This document shows, piece after piece, positions 7,060-15,635 of a DNA stretch of 42,359 bases. The stretch is from Candidatus Gastranaerophilales bacterium (GTDB lineage: Bacteria > Cyanobacteriota > Vampirovibrionia > Gastranaerophilales > Gastranaerophilaceae), in contig CALUYU010000015.1 of assembly GCA_944325075.1 (NCBI GenBank), forward strand, positions 1 to 42,359. The letters run 5' to 3'. Numbering within the stretch: position 1 is the first letter of the stretch; every line of letters begins with the position of its first letter. A program made the translations under genes and the position numbers. A model generated the notes under the pieces. That model was not told where the DNA came from and did not search any database. It worked only from the letters and a program-made list of their open reading frames with translations.

Positions 7060-8424
7060 ATGAAATTTTCATCATCTTTTAAGGTAGGACTTTTAACTCT
7101 TTTATCGCTTATTTTGTTAATAGGTGTTGTATTAAAGGTTAAAGGACGTGCATTTTCATCGGCTCCAAGAGTTGAAATACAATTTAAAGATGTAAATGGC
7201 ATGCGTCCTGGCGCCGGTGTTCAGATGATGGGGTTGAAAGTCGGCCAGGTTGAAGAGGTTTCACCGGTTATAAAAGATGATGACAGCTATGTTAATGTAA
7301 AATTCGTAATCACAGACCCTAATGTTCAAATTCCGCGGGCATCAGTATTTTCCATTCAACAATCAGGCTTAATTGGTGAATTGTTTCTGGAAATAACACC
7401 TCCTAAAACCAGAACTATATATATTCCAATGGTGAATAAGGATGTTTTATATAAAGATGATCCTGTTGAAATGAAATTAAGCGATAAATACTATGATGTA
7501 GGGATAATAAAGGATATTCAGGTTGTTCATAAAGATGCTCTGCCTTATATGGTTAGAGATAAGGTAGATACTAATTATGCTTATAAAATTGATTATATAA
7601 TAAATCTTCCCGGCTTAATTATGCCGGAATTTATTAAAGGGGAAGCGGTCAGCAGCAAGGATGGAAAGAAAAAACTGAGAATTGCATCATTGGATAATAC
7701 AGTTTTGCCTTATCCAAAACAAACTTCTCCGTATACAATTATAGAACCTATGAGAATTGCGGACTTTTTAGACTGGCAGTACAAGGCGGCTGAGAGTTTA
7801 ACGGAAACCAATATGAAAGTAAATACACTGCTTTCTGATAAGGCTATTGCTGATTTACAGATGACAGTTAATAATATAGATGAAATTTCACGTAAGGCTT
7901 CAGTAACAGTTGATAAAGTTAATCAGCTTCTTGATGATTCAAGGGACGATATAGAAGAACTTATGGCTCTTGTAAATCATGCTACGGCTGACTTTAATGC
8001 GTTGTCCGGAAACCTTAATAATATAGTCGGGGACCCGATATTTAAGAAAAATCTTATTTCAACATCAACTTCCATTGATCAGCTTGCACGTAATTTGAAT
8101 AAGATTATGGGTAATGAAGAAGAATCTCAAAAAATGGCTGAAGATATCAGGACTATAACCAATAACCTTGCAGAAATTTCGACTTCAGTCGAGGCCATGA
8201 CCAAGGATGAACAGCTTAAAAATGACTTGAAAAATACTATAGCTAATACAAATAAGGCTTTGAACAGCGTATCAACAACGCTTGCCTCTGTTAATAAGAT
8301 GACTCCTGAAAATAAAACCGAACTTGAAACTATTTTGGAAGATACAAAAGTTACTACATGTAACTTGAGAAAATTCTCTGAAAAACTTAATAAACGGTTC
8401 CTTATTTTCAGATTGTTATTCTAA
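7060..8424 (+). CDS. MCE-domain (MlaD-like) lipid transport protein
   Basis: This is a substrate-binding MCE protein of an ABC-type phospholipid transport system between the inner and outer membranes. One N-terminal membrane helix (about 7-25) is followed by the MCE domain (about 35-112: RVEIQFKDVNGMRPGAGVQMMGLKVGQVEEV and the SGLIGELFLEITPP strand). A lineage-specific middle region (about 130-240) and a long helical tail (about 245-440) with repeated Asn/Thr/Ser-rich coiled-coil heptads follow. The cognate permease and ATPase (MlaE/MlaF) are not in the window. lpxK follows 103 bp later on the same strand, which fits a shared outer-membrane role. AGGAAGG lies before the ATG. Confidence 0.88.
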   Translation: MKFSSSFKVGLLTLLSLILLIGVVLKVKGRAFSSAPRVEIQFKDVNGMRPGAGVQMMGLKVGQVEEVSPVIKDDDSYVNVKFVITDPNVQIPRASVFSIQQSGLIGELFLEITPPKTRTIYIPMVNKDVLYKDDPVEMKLSDKYYDVGIIKDIQVVHKDALPYMVRDKVDTNYAYKIDYIINLPGLIMPEFIKGEAVSSKDGKKKLRIASLDNTVLPYPKQTSPYTIIEPMRIADFLDWQYKAAESLTETNMKVNTLLSDKAIADLQMTVNNIDEISRKASVTVDKVNQLLDDSRDDIEELMALVNHATADFNALSGNLNNIVGDPIFKKNLISTSTSIDQLARNLNKIMGNEEESQKMAEDIRTITNNLAEISTSVEAMTKDEQLKNDLKNTIANTNKALNSVSTTLASVNKMTPENKTELETILEDTKVTTCNLRKFSEKLNKRFLIFRLLF

Positions 8425-8527
8425 ATAATTAATTCTGCTAAGGGCCGTTTGCAGGTCTTTAAGTTGTGCGAATTATCTTTGACGCTGTGTATATTTTGTA
8501 TGTCGTTTTAGTTTTGAGGAATATAAA

Positions 8528-9541
8528 TTGAATTTAAAGACCGAAATAACAAAAATTCATTATAATAAAAATGCTAAAGGATGCATATTTTCTATATTAA
8601 AATTCGCATCACTATTTTATGGAATAGGCAGCGGATTGAAAAATTTGTTTTATGATAAAAAAATTCTTAAACCTAAAAAAGTCAGCGCATATGTTATTTC
8701 TGTCGGGAATATCACGACCGGAGGAGTTGGTAAGACTCCGGTTGTTGCAGAAATTGCCAAATATTTTATTCAAAAAGGCGAACATGTTGCTGTTATATCA
8801 AGAGGGTACGGCGGAAAACTTTCTAATAAAGTTGTAAATGTTATATCAGATGGCAAAAATATATTTTATAATGCAGAATTGGCCGGGGATGAACCATATT
8901 GGCTTGCTGAAAATACAAAGGCCGTTGTTCTTACATGTAAAAATCGTGTCAAGGCGGCTGAATATGCAATCAGGGAATTTGGAGTGAGTAGAATTATTCT
9001 TGACGATGGATTTCAACACCGAAAAATTCATAGGGATATTGACATTGTATTGGTCGATAGTGAAAAAGTTTTCGGAAATGAATGTTTGCTTCCGGCAGGG
9101 CCTTTGCGAGAGGGTGAGGAATCTTTGGACAGAATTGACAAGCTTGTTATTGTGAGCAAAAATACATCCCATGTTCGTGCAGAGAAATTGGCGAAAATTT
9201 TCGGTAAAAAACTAAAAAAAGATACTCTGGTTTGTAAAACAGAACCGGATTATGTATATAATATTTCTAACGGTTCTATTCTCCCGGAGGGGGCAGAGGC
9301 GGTTGCTGTTTGTGCTATCGGACAGCCGGAACAGTTTTTTCAGTTTCTTGATAAATACAAAATTACGGATAAAATTGTGTATGATGATCATCATCAATAT
9401 ACAGAGTCTGAAATTTCAGATATTTCTAAGCCGGTTATTACAACTGAAAAAGATGCTGTTAAATTGTCTGCTTTTAATTTTAATAATATTTATGCTCTAA
9501 AACTTAAAACTTCTTTTGATATGGATAAACTCTTTAAATAG
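8528..9541 (+). CDS. lpxK: Tetraacyldisaccharide 4'-kinase LpxK
   Basis: LpxK phosphorylates the 4' position of the lipid A disaccharide on the inner face of the inner membrane. Seen: an amphipathic N-terminal segment, the P-loop region ISVGNITTGGVGKTPVV (58-73), SRGYGGK, GDEPYWLA, the catalytic-type LDDGFQHRKIHRDIDIVLVD, LLPAGPLREG and a C-terminal TTEKDAVKL. Its 337 aa is typical. The start is TTG with GAGGA upstream. It shows that the organism makes lipid A or a related outer-membrane lipid; other lpx genes are elsewhere. Confidence 0.95.
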   Translation: MNLKTEITKIHYNKNAKGCIFSILKFASLFYGIGSGLKNLFYDKKILKPKKVSAYVISVGNITTGGVGKTPVVAEIAKYFIQKGEHVAVISRGYGGKLSNKVVNVISDGKNIFYNAELAGDEPYWLAENTKAVVLTCKNRVKAAEYAIREFGVSRIILDDGFQHRKIHRDIDIVLVDSEKVFGNECLLPAGPLREGEESLDRIDKLVIVSKNTSHVRAEKLAKIFGKKLKKDTLVCKTEPDYVYNISNGSILPEGAEAVAVCAIGQPEQFFQFLDKYKITDKIVYDDHHQYTESEISDISKPVITTEKDAVKLSAFNFNNIYALKLKTSFDMDKLFK

Positions 9542-9590
9542 TTTGTCCATTTTTGTGTTACTGCTGATAAAAGTTAAACAATGAAATTTT

Positions 9591-9631
9591 TACCTTAAGT
9601 ATAGGTAATATGTGTATGTATAACGTTATAC
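9591..9631. promoter_or_regulatory. Operator-like dyads upstream of the XRE regulator
   Basis: Two inverted repeats: TACCT-TAAGTAT-AGGTA (9591-9607) and the perfect 14-bp palindrome GTATAACGTTATAC (9618-9631). GTATAAC recurs at 9657-9663, and GTTATAT at 9679-9685. XRE-family repressors commonly bind such palindromes at their own promoters. Confidence 0.5.
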
Positions 9632-9718
9632 TTATAATTCATAATGAATTTTAAGCGTATAACGATATTTAAGAAAAAGTTATATATCGGTATCATATAA
9701 ATGAGGTTAAATTAGAGT

Positions 9719-10048
9719 ATGAAATCCGGTAATAAATCCTTTGGAAAAAGATTAAGAATTTTGAGAGATATCAAGGGCTATACTCAGGAAGAGCTTGCTG
9801 AATTAGTTGATCTTGAATATCAAACAATAAGCAGAATAGAAACCGGTACTTATTTTACTTCTTATGAAACTCTTGATAAACTTGCGAAAGCACTTGATGT
9901 TCCAATAAAAGAACTTTTTAACTATGAAGAATCAAATAACCGTGAAGAAGTTATTTTCCGGATTAAAAATCTTCTGGATTATTGTTCTGATAAAGAATTA
10001 GATTTTATTTACGCTACTTTATTAAATTTGAAAAAAATTTATAATTAA
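9719..10048 (+). CDS. XRE-family transcriptional regulator
   Basis: A small DNA-binding protein. An HTH_3/cro-C1 domain occupies about residues 8-66: FGKRLRILRDIKGYTQEELAE, then QTISRIETG as recognition helix, then LAKALDVPIKELF. The C-terminal ~40 residues are helical and may dimerise. No ligand domain is seen. Several GTATAAC-type dyads lie in its 177-bp upstream region, which fits autoregulation. nth follows 14 bp later and is probably cotranscribed. Targets are unknown. Confidence 0.88.
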   Translation: MKSGNKSFGKRLRILRDIKGYTQEELAELVDLEYQTISRIETGTYFTSYETLDKLAKALDVPIKELFNYEESNNREEVIFRIKNLLDYCSDKELDFIYATLLNLKKIYN

Positions 10049-10062
10049 TTTAGAATATTTTT

Positions 10063-10698
10063 ATGAACGATAAAGATATAGATCAAGTAGTTAAGCTATT
10101 AAAAGATGCTAAGCAGCAAAAGAGTGATTTTGTCGGATTAATGGATAGTTTTCATGATCCTTATCTGGTGTTAATATCTTGTATTTTGAGCCTGAGAACA
10201 AACGACAAAACGACTTATCCTGCTACATTACGTATGCTGGAGCTTGGCAAAACTCCGGCAGATTTTGCCAAGTGTGATGAGAAAGTTTTGGCGGATGCTA
10301 TTTATCCGGTAGGATTTTATACAAATAAGTCCAGGCAGATAATTCAACTTTCAAAGGAACTTGTTGATAAGTATAACGGTAAAGTTCCTGATACGATTGA
10401 GGAGCTTGTCAAATTCAACGGCGTTGGACGTAAGACTGCCAATCTTGTTGTTGCAAGAGGGTTCAATAAACCGGCAATATGTGTTGATGTCCATGTTCAT
10501 AGAATATTTAACCGCCTCGGATATGTTAAGACTAAAACTCCGGAAGAAACAGAATTTGCTTTACGCAAAAAATTGCCGGTTAAATATTGGATAGATATAA
10601 ATACACTGATTGTAACTCATGGTCAAAATATCTGCAAACCTCAGAAGCCTTTATGTGACAAGTGTCCTGTTAAAGATTACTGTTCAAAGTTAATATAA
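10063..10698 (+). CDS. nth: Endonuclease III (base-excision DNA glycosylase/AP lyase)
   Basis: Nth removes oxidised pyrimidines from DNA and cleaves the abasic site. Seen: helix-hairpin-helix [13 protein letters not shown] with catalytic K124, [13 protein letters not shown] with D142, and the [4Fe-4S] ligands C191-x6-C198-x2-C201-x5-C207. At 211 aa it is full length. The segment usually reading LS(A/S)Q-T-D is [10 protein letters not shown] here, as in some Nth relatives; K124 and D142 support activity. It sits 14 bp after the XRE gene and lacks a strong ribosome site, so it may rely on coupling. Confidence 0.94.
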   Translation: MNDKDIDQVVKLLKDAKQQKSDFVGLMDSFHDPYLVLISCILSLRTNDKTTYPATLRMLELGKTPADFAKCDEKVLADAIYPVGFYTNKSRQIIQLSKELVDKYNGKVPDTIEELVKFNGVGRKTANLVVARGFNKPAICVDVHVHRIFNRLGYVKTKTPEETEFALRKKLPVKYWIDINTLIVTHGQNICKPQKPLCDKCPVKDYCSKLI

Positions 10699-10776
10699 CT
10701 TAATAATTTCCAATAATTTGGCAAAAAATAATGTTCATATTCTTTATTTTTTCAGTAAGTAACCGGAGAAAGAATT

Positions 10777-11286
10777 ATGAAAATATCTAATATCTTTGCA
10801 AATGTTCAGAAAAGAATAAACGTATCACGTATTTTGAAAAGAGAAGCAGATATTAACAAATATGTCGGGCTGCACGATTCCGGAAGATTACCGGACGGAG
10901 TATTGGAACAACTTGAAACTTCCAGGGAAATAATTGCAAATTTTGCCAGAAAAAATTCAGTTAAGGTAGATATATATAATGCAAGAGTTCATCAGCAACG
11001 ATTAGCCTCCGGTGGTATATCTAATTCCGGGAATGGTTTCCTTGGAAATTTGGAAGTTGTTGTTTCCAATTTAAAAAATGGTATTGTCAAAAGAGCATTT
11101 GTTTCTTCAAACACAAAAGAATTACACCCGAAAGTTAAGCAAACTAATATAATTGTTCCGATTAGAGAGGCAGATATAGAGCGTGTATGGAAGGCCCAAT
11201 ATTATACTGAAGATAATTTTCTGAGAAATTTATACAGAAATATTGAAGAGCTGACAAAATCAGTAAAATCTAATAGTTCTACATAA
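10777..11286 (+). CDS. Conserved-looking protein of unknown function, 169 aa
   Basis: I do not recognise a family. The protein is soluble, basic (K/R-rich) and mixed alpha/beta, with no signal peptide or membrane segment. The N-terminus MKISNIFANVQKRINVSRIL is amphipathic; the middle (about 85-135) looks like beta strands (LEVVVSNLKNG.VKRAFVSS), followed by helices. CGGAGAAAGA precedes the ATG, a clear ribosome site. The spacing to nth (78 bp) and to the hydrogenase promoter (beginning 9 bp after the stop) suggests a separate or read-through unit. Function unknown. Confidence 0.7.
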   Translation: MKISNIFANVQKRINVSRILKREADINKYVGLHDSGRLPDGVLEQLETSREIIANFARKNSVKVDIYNARVHQQRLASGGISNSGNGFLGNLEVVVSNLKNGIVKRAFVSSNTKELHPKVKQTNIIVPIREADIERVWKAQYYTEDNFLRNLYRNIEELTKSVKSNSST

Positions 11287-11295
11287 TTATCACAC

Positions 11296-11324
11296 TTGCT
11301 TTTAAAATATGATTATGCGATAAT
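11296..11324 (+). promoter_or_regulatory. Candidate promoter of the hydrogenase operon
   Basis: TTGCTT, 17-bp spacer, GATAAT. Downstream, GATTGTA (11332-11338) and TACAATC (11356-11362) form an inverted repeat within the leader. Its spacing does not fit the usual Rex site (TTGT-N10-ACAA). Confidence 0.45.
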
Positions 11325-11395
11325 TTATATAGATTGTAGTAGTTTTTGGGTTAATTACAATCATAGTGTAATACATATTTTAACAGGAGTGCGAG

Positions 11396-11890
11396 ATGAG
11401 TGTAGGAAATTCTCATAAGATCGACACATCCAGGTTAGACGAAATTATAAATTCGTATGATGCTAAAAAGTCTAACTTGATTGCGATTTTACAAAAAGTT
11501 CAGGAAGTTTACCGGTATCTGCCTGAGGAAGCAATGATATATATCGGTACAAAGATAGAAGGGCTTTCTCCGGCAACGGTTTTTGGTGTTGCAACTTTTT
11601 ATGCCCAGTTTTCATTAGAGCCTAAGGGAAAATTTGAGATTAAAGTTTGTGATGGTACAGCTTGCCATGTCCGTGGTTCAATGCCGGTATTGAATGCTAT
11701 AAAATCACGTCTTGATTTAAAAGACGGCCAGTTGACAACAAATGACGGTTTGTTTTCTCTGGAAACGGTTAGTTGCCTAGGTGCTTGCGGGCTGGCTCCG
11801 GTTGTTGTTATTAATGACAAGGTTTATCCGCAAATGACATCAGATGCAATTACAATTGTGTTGGATACCTTATTGAAAGAGGACAAATAA
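11396..11890 (+). CDS. NuoE-like [2Fe-2S] subunit of NAD-linked [FeFe] hydrogenase
   Basis: This is the small thioredoxin-fold subunit (HydC/HndA/NuoE family) of a cytoplasmic multimeric [FeFe] hydrogenase. It carries one [2Fe-2S] cluster on C85, C90, C127 and C131 (VCDGTACHVRGS and SCLGACGLAP). At 164 aa it matches the ~160 aa of known HydC. AACAGGAG lies before the ATG. The NuoF-like gene begins 1 bp after the stop and the catalytic subunit follows, so this is the first gene of a three-gene operon in the order small, flavin, catalytic subunit. Confidence 0.93.
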   Translation: MSVGNSHKIDTSRLDEIINSYDAKKSNLIAILQKVQEVYRYLPEEAMIYIGTKIEGLSPATVFGVATFYAQFSLEPKGKFEIKVCDGTACHVRGSMPVLNAIKSRLDLKDGQLTTNDGLFSLETVSCLGACGLAPVVVINDKVYPQMTSDAITIVLDTLLKEDK

Positions 11891-11891
11891 T

Positions 11892-13754
11892 ATGGAAAAA
11901 ACAGCTTTAAATATAGATATAAAAGAAGAACAGAAAAAAGCTCAGGAAAGCCTTACCAAGCAAGGATTACGGGTTCTGGTTTGTGCAGGGACAGGCTGTG
12001 TTGCAAACGGATCTTTAAAAGTTATTGAAAAGTTCAGGGAACTTGGAGCTGATGTATCGGTTTTGTCGGATTATGACAAGATGACTATAGTCCCTACCGG
12101 ATGCCACGGTTTTTGTGAACAGGGGGTTCTTGTTGTTATTCCTGATATGCACGTTACATACGTTAAAGTTAAAGTTGAAGATGTTGAGGAAATTTATAAA
12201 AGCCATATTCAAAACGGAGTTCCGGTTGAGAGACTTTTATACACTGACCCAAAAACACATGAACGGGTTATGGATGATGAACATATAAACTTTTATGCAA
12301 AACAAACACGTACGGCACTTGCTAATTGCGGAAATATTAATGCAGAATGTATTGATGAAGCAATTGCGGTAAGAGGTTATGAGGCATTGGCAAATGTGCT
12401 TGCTCAAAATGATCCTGATGCTGTTATTGCAGAAATAGAAAAATCCGGTCTCCGCGGAAGAGGCGGCGGCGGTTTCCCTACCGGCCGCAAGTGGCGATTT
12501 ACTGCTGCAAACAGAGGCGGTAAATCTTATATAGTTTGTAACGGAGATGAAGGTGATCCGGGCGCGTTTATGGATCGTTCTGTTATGGAAGGTGACCCGC
12601 ATAAGCTCCTTGAAGGGATGGCAATTGCTGCTTTTGCAATCGGGGCCGATGAGGGATATATATACGTTCGTGCAGAATATCCTTTGGCAATTAAACGTCT
12701 TAGAAAAGCTATTGCTGATGCTGAGGAAAGAAATTTTCTCGGAAAAAATATTATGGGAAGTGATTTTTCTCTTACCATACATATTAAAGAAGGCGCAGGC
12801 GCTTTTGTTTGCGGTGAAGAAACAGCACTTATGGCCTCTATTGAAGGTGAACGCGGTATGCCAAGACCTAAACCGCCTTTCCCGGCAAACAAAGGATTAT
12901 TTGGCCGTCCGACCTTGATTAACAATGTTGAAACCTTAGCCAATGTGCCGGTTATTATGCTTAAAGGCGCGGATTGGTTTGCTTCTTTAGGAACAGAAAC
13001 ATCCAAGGGGACTAAGACATTTGCGCTTACCGGCGAGGTTAATAATACCGGATTGATTGAGGTTCCTATGGGCACAACTTTACGCCAAATTGTATTTGAT
13101 ATTGGCGGGGGTATCAGAGGCGGTAAGAAATTTAAAGCCGTTCAAATCGGCGGACCTTCAGGTGGATGTTTAACAGAAGAACATCTGGATATTCCGATGG
13201 ATTATGACAGCTTGATTAAGGCCGGTGCAATGGTTGGATCAGGCGGACTGGTTGTTATGGCGGAAAATACTTGTATCGTTGAAGTCGCCAGATTTTTCAT
13301 GAACTTTACCCAGCACGAAAGCTGCGGTAAATGCGTCCCTTGCCGCGAAGGTACAAAGAATATGCTTAGAATATTAGAAAAAATTGTTGCCGGTAAAGGA
13401 GAAATGAAAGATCTTGATACGCTGGAAGAACTTGCTAAATCCGTTAAGGAAGGTTCTCTTTGCGGGTTGGGAAAAACTGCTCCTAATCCGGTTTTATCTA
13501 CTCTTAAATACTTTAGAGATGAGTATATCGCTCATATTAAAGATAAAAAATGTCCGGCAGGTGTTTGCGCAGCGATGAAGAAGATCGTTATTGTGCCTGA
13601 ATTATGTAAAGGATGTACTAAGTGTGCCAGAACTTGTCCGGTCGGAGCAATTGACGGTGCTGTTAAGCAGCCTCACCATATTAATCAGGAAAAATGTATT
13701 AAGTGTGAAGCTTGTTTGACTAATTGTCCGTTTAAGGCGATTGTATTGGAGTAG
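11892..13754 (+). CDS. NuoF-like flavin/NADH subunit of [FeFe] hydrogenase
   Basis: This subunit (HydB/HndC type) exchanges electrons with NAD(H) and, in bifurcating enzymes, ferredoxin. Domains: an N-terminal thioredoxin-like [2Fe-2S] domain (about 25-105; C31, C36, C71, C75); the NuoF FMN/NADH core with RGRGGGGFPTGRKW (188-201) and CNGDEGDPGAFMDRS (216-230); an SLBB domain; a [4Fe-4S] site C478, C481, C484, C524; and a C-terminal 2[4Fe-4S] ferredoxin domain (C572/575/578/582 and C602/605/608/612). Thus the function encoded separately as HndB in some operons is fused here. Length 620 aa matches Thermotoga-type HydB. Whether it bifurcates cannot be read from the sequence. Confidence 0.94.
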   Translation: MEKTALNIDIKEEQKKAQESLTKQGLRVLVCAGTGCVANGSLKVIEKFRELGADVSVLSDYDKMTIVPTGCHGFCEQGVLVVIPDMHVTYVKVKVEDVEEIYKSHIQNGVPVERLLYTDPKTHERVMDDEHINFYAKQTRTALANCGNINAECIDEAIAVRGYEALANVLAQNDPDAVIAEIEKSGLRGRGGGGFPTGRKWRFTAANRGGKSYIVCNGDEGDPGAFMDRSVMEGDPHKLLEGMAIAAFAIGADEGYIYVRAEYPLAIKRLRKAIADAEERNFLGKNIMGSDFSLTIHIKEGAGAFVCGEETALMASIEGERGMPRPKPPFPANKGLFGRPTLINNVETLANVPVIMLKGADWFASLGTETSKGTKTFALTGEVNNTGLIEVPMGTTLRQIVFDIGGGIRGGKKFKAVQIGGPSGGCLTEEHLDIPMDYDSLIKAGAMVGSGGLVVMAENTCIVEVARFFMNFTQHESCGKCVPCREGTKNMLRILEKIVAGKGEMKDLDTLEELAKSVKEGSLCGLGKTAPNPVLSTLKYFRDEYIAHIKDKKCPAGVCAAMKKIVIVPELCKGCTKCARTCPVGAIDGAVKQPHHINQEKCIKCEACLTNCPFKAIVLE

Positions 13755-13812
13755 TTGATTGTGAATTGTCCGGTGATCCCGTACAATAACTAATATAATA
13801 AGGATTTTAATT

Positions 13813-15564
13813 ATGACAGATAAAAAAACATTATTTATAGACGGCAAAGAGGTAGAATTTAGCGATGAACCAAATTTGCTTGAAGTTATACGAAAAGCCG
13901 GTATGAATGTCCCTACATTTTGTTACAGACCGGATTTAACTTCTTTCGGGGCTTGCAGAATGTGCGTTGTGGAGATTGAAGGAAGAGGAATTCAGTCTTC
14001 TTGCACTATGCCTCCTGAAGCCGGCTTAAAAGTTCATTTGAATACGGAAAAAACAAGACGTATTAGGAAAACAGTTCTTGAACTGCTGCTTGCAAACCAT
14101 GATAAAAAATGTTTGACTTGTGAGCGAAACGGAAACTGTGAATTACAGCAATATGCTGAAGAATACGGAATTAAGGATATCCGATTCCCTGATAAAGACC
14201 TTGAAGATTATCTTCCGGTAGATGACAGCAGTCCATCTCTTGTCAGAGATCCTAATAAATGTATTCTTTGCGGAGCTTGCGTAAGGGCTTGTTCAGAATT
14301 TCAGGGGCATGCGGTTTTAGGATTTGCAAACAGAGGTTCTAAAACTGTTGTTCAGCCTATGAATGGGCGTCCTTTGGGGCAAGTTGACTGTGTAAATTGC
14401 GGCCAGTGTGCGGCTGTATGTCCTACAGGTGCGTTGACTATTAAAAATGAAACAGATCTTGTTTGGGATGAAATTACAAATCCTGAAAAGACAGTTGTTG
14501 TTCAAATGGCGCCTGCAACCCGTGTTGCATTAGGTGAAATGTTTGGACTTGAGCCAGGTGAAAATACTATTGGGCTGATGAATGCCGCTCTAAGAAAAAT
14601 TGGTTTTAATCTCATTTTCGATACTAATTTTGGTGCTGATTTGACCATCATGGAAGAGGCAAGCGAATTTTTGGAAAGACTTAAGTCTGGTAAAAATCTT
14701 CCATTATTTACTTCTTGCTGTCCGGCTTGGGTTAAATACCTTGAAACTGAACATCCGGAAATGGTAAATCATCTTTCTACTTGTAAATCACCGATGAGTA
14801 TGCTTTCTCCGGTTTTGGTAGATTTAGTTCCAAAATATTTTAATGTTGCACGTGAAAATTTGGTTGTAGTTGGTGTAATGCCTTGTACTGCTAAAAAGTA
14901 TGAGTGTAAGCGGCCTGAAATGTACAGAAACGGTCGTCCTGATACTGATTACGTAATAACAACACAGGAGCTAGGGAAAATGATTAAATCTGCCGGGATT
15001 GATTTCAATGCTCTTACTCCTGAGGATCATGATTCTCCGTTTGGAGAATATACCGGTGCAGGTACAATTTTCGGAGCATCCGGAGGTGTTGCGGAAGCTG
15101 CTGTTAGAACGGCTTACGAGTTCGCTACCGGTGAACCTCTTAATGATGTTGATATCAAGCAGATGAGAGGTACTTCAAACCGCTCAAGAAGCATTGAACT
15201 TGACCTTAAAGGAACCAAACTTGTGGTAAGAGTTGTTTCAACATTAAGAGAGGCAGAAAAGGCTATTCAGGAAATTAAAGAGGGTAAAGCTGATTTTCAG
15301 CTTTTGGAAGTTATGGCTTGCCCGGGCGGCTGCGTTAACGGCGGTGGTCAGCCTAGAAGCTGCGACGATTCCAAAATAAAAGCTGAACGTGCTGACGGGT
15401 TGTATAAAGAAGATGAGAACCTTCCTATCAGAAAATCTCATCTGAACCCTTCAATCCAAAAGCTTTATCAAGAATATCTTGAACATCCGGGTTCGCATAA
15501 ATCTCATGAGATCCTGCATACAACATATACAAACAGATTTGCCGGATCTTACAAGGATGTATAA
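13813..15564 (+). CDS. hydA: Catalytic subunit of [FeFe] hydrogenase
   Basis: HydA reduces protons to H2, or the reverse, at the H-cluster. N-terminal accessory clusters: [2Fe-2S] C37, C48, C51, C64; His-ligated [4Fe-4S] H96, C100, C103, C109; and two [4Fe-4S] sites C150/153/156/160 and C193/196/199/203. H-cluster motifs: TSCCPAW (proton-transfer C302, ligand C303), MPCTAKKYE (C358) and MACPGGCVNGGGQP (C503, C507). All key residues are present, so it should be active. Architecture and partners indicate the trimeric NAD-dependent (group A3-like) type. Maturases HydE, HydF and HydG are needed but are not in the window. A strong terminator ends the operon. Confidence 0.96.
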   Translation: MTDKKTLFIDGKEVEFSDEPNLLEVIRKAGMNVPTFCYRPDLTSFGACRMCVVEIEGRGIQSSCTMPPEAGLKVHLNTEKTRRIRKTVLELLLANHDKKCLTCERNGNCELQQYAEEYGIKDIRFPDKDLEDYLPVDDSSPSLVRDPNKCILCGACVRACSEFQGHAVLGFANRGSKTVVQPMNGRPLGQVDCVNCGQCAAVCPTGALTIKNETDLVWDEITNPEKTVVVQMAPATRVALGEMFGLEPGENTIGLMNAALRKIGFNLIFDTNFGADLTIMEEASEFLERLKSGKNLPLFTSCCPAWVKYLETEHPEMVNHLSTCKSPMSMLSPVLVDLVPKYFNVARENLVVVGVMPCTAKKYECKRPEMYRNGRPDTDYVITTQELGKMIKSAGIDFNALTPEDHDSPFGEYTGAGTIFGASGGVAEAAVRTAYEFATGEPLNDVDIKQMRGTSNRSRSIELDLKGTKLVVRVVSTLREAEKAIQEIKEGKADFQLLEVMACPGGCVNGGGQPRSCDDSKIKAERADGLYKEDENLPIRKSHLNPSIQKLYQEYLEHPGSHKSHEILHTTYTNRFAGSYKDV

Positions 15565-15580
15565 GCAGTAATACAACGAT

Positions 15581-15616
15581 AAAGCGCCCGATTTAATTTT
15601 AAATCGGGCGCTTTTT
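15581..15616 (+). terminator. Strong terminator of the hydrogenase operon
   Basis: AAAGCGCCCGATTT and AAATCGGGCGCTTT form a perfect 14-bp stem with a 6-nt loop and a T run. With A-tracts on the other side it could also serve the convergent prepilin gene ending at 15636. Confidence 0.93.
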
Positions 15617-15635
15617 AATTTAATGAACTTTTTAG

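Noticed and set aside
11332-11362. Rex (NADH-sensing) operator at the hydrogenase promoter
   Set aside because: The TTGT and ACAA halves are separated by 19 nt rather than the ~10 nt of Rex sites.
12237-13075. Long antisense ORFs within the NuoF-like gene
   Set aside because: They are shadows of a strongly conserved coding frame, with low-complexity translations and no ribosome sites.
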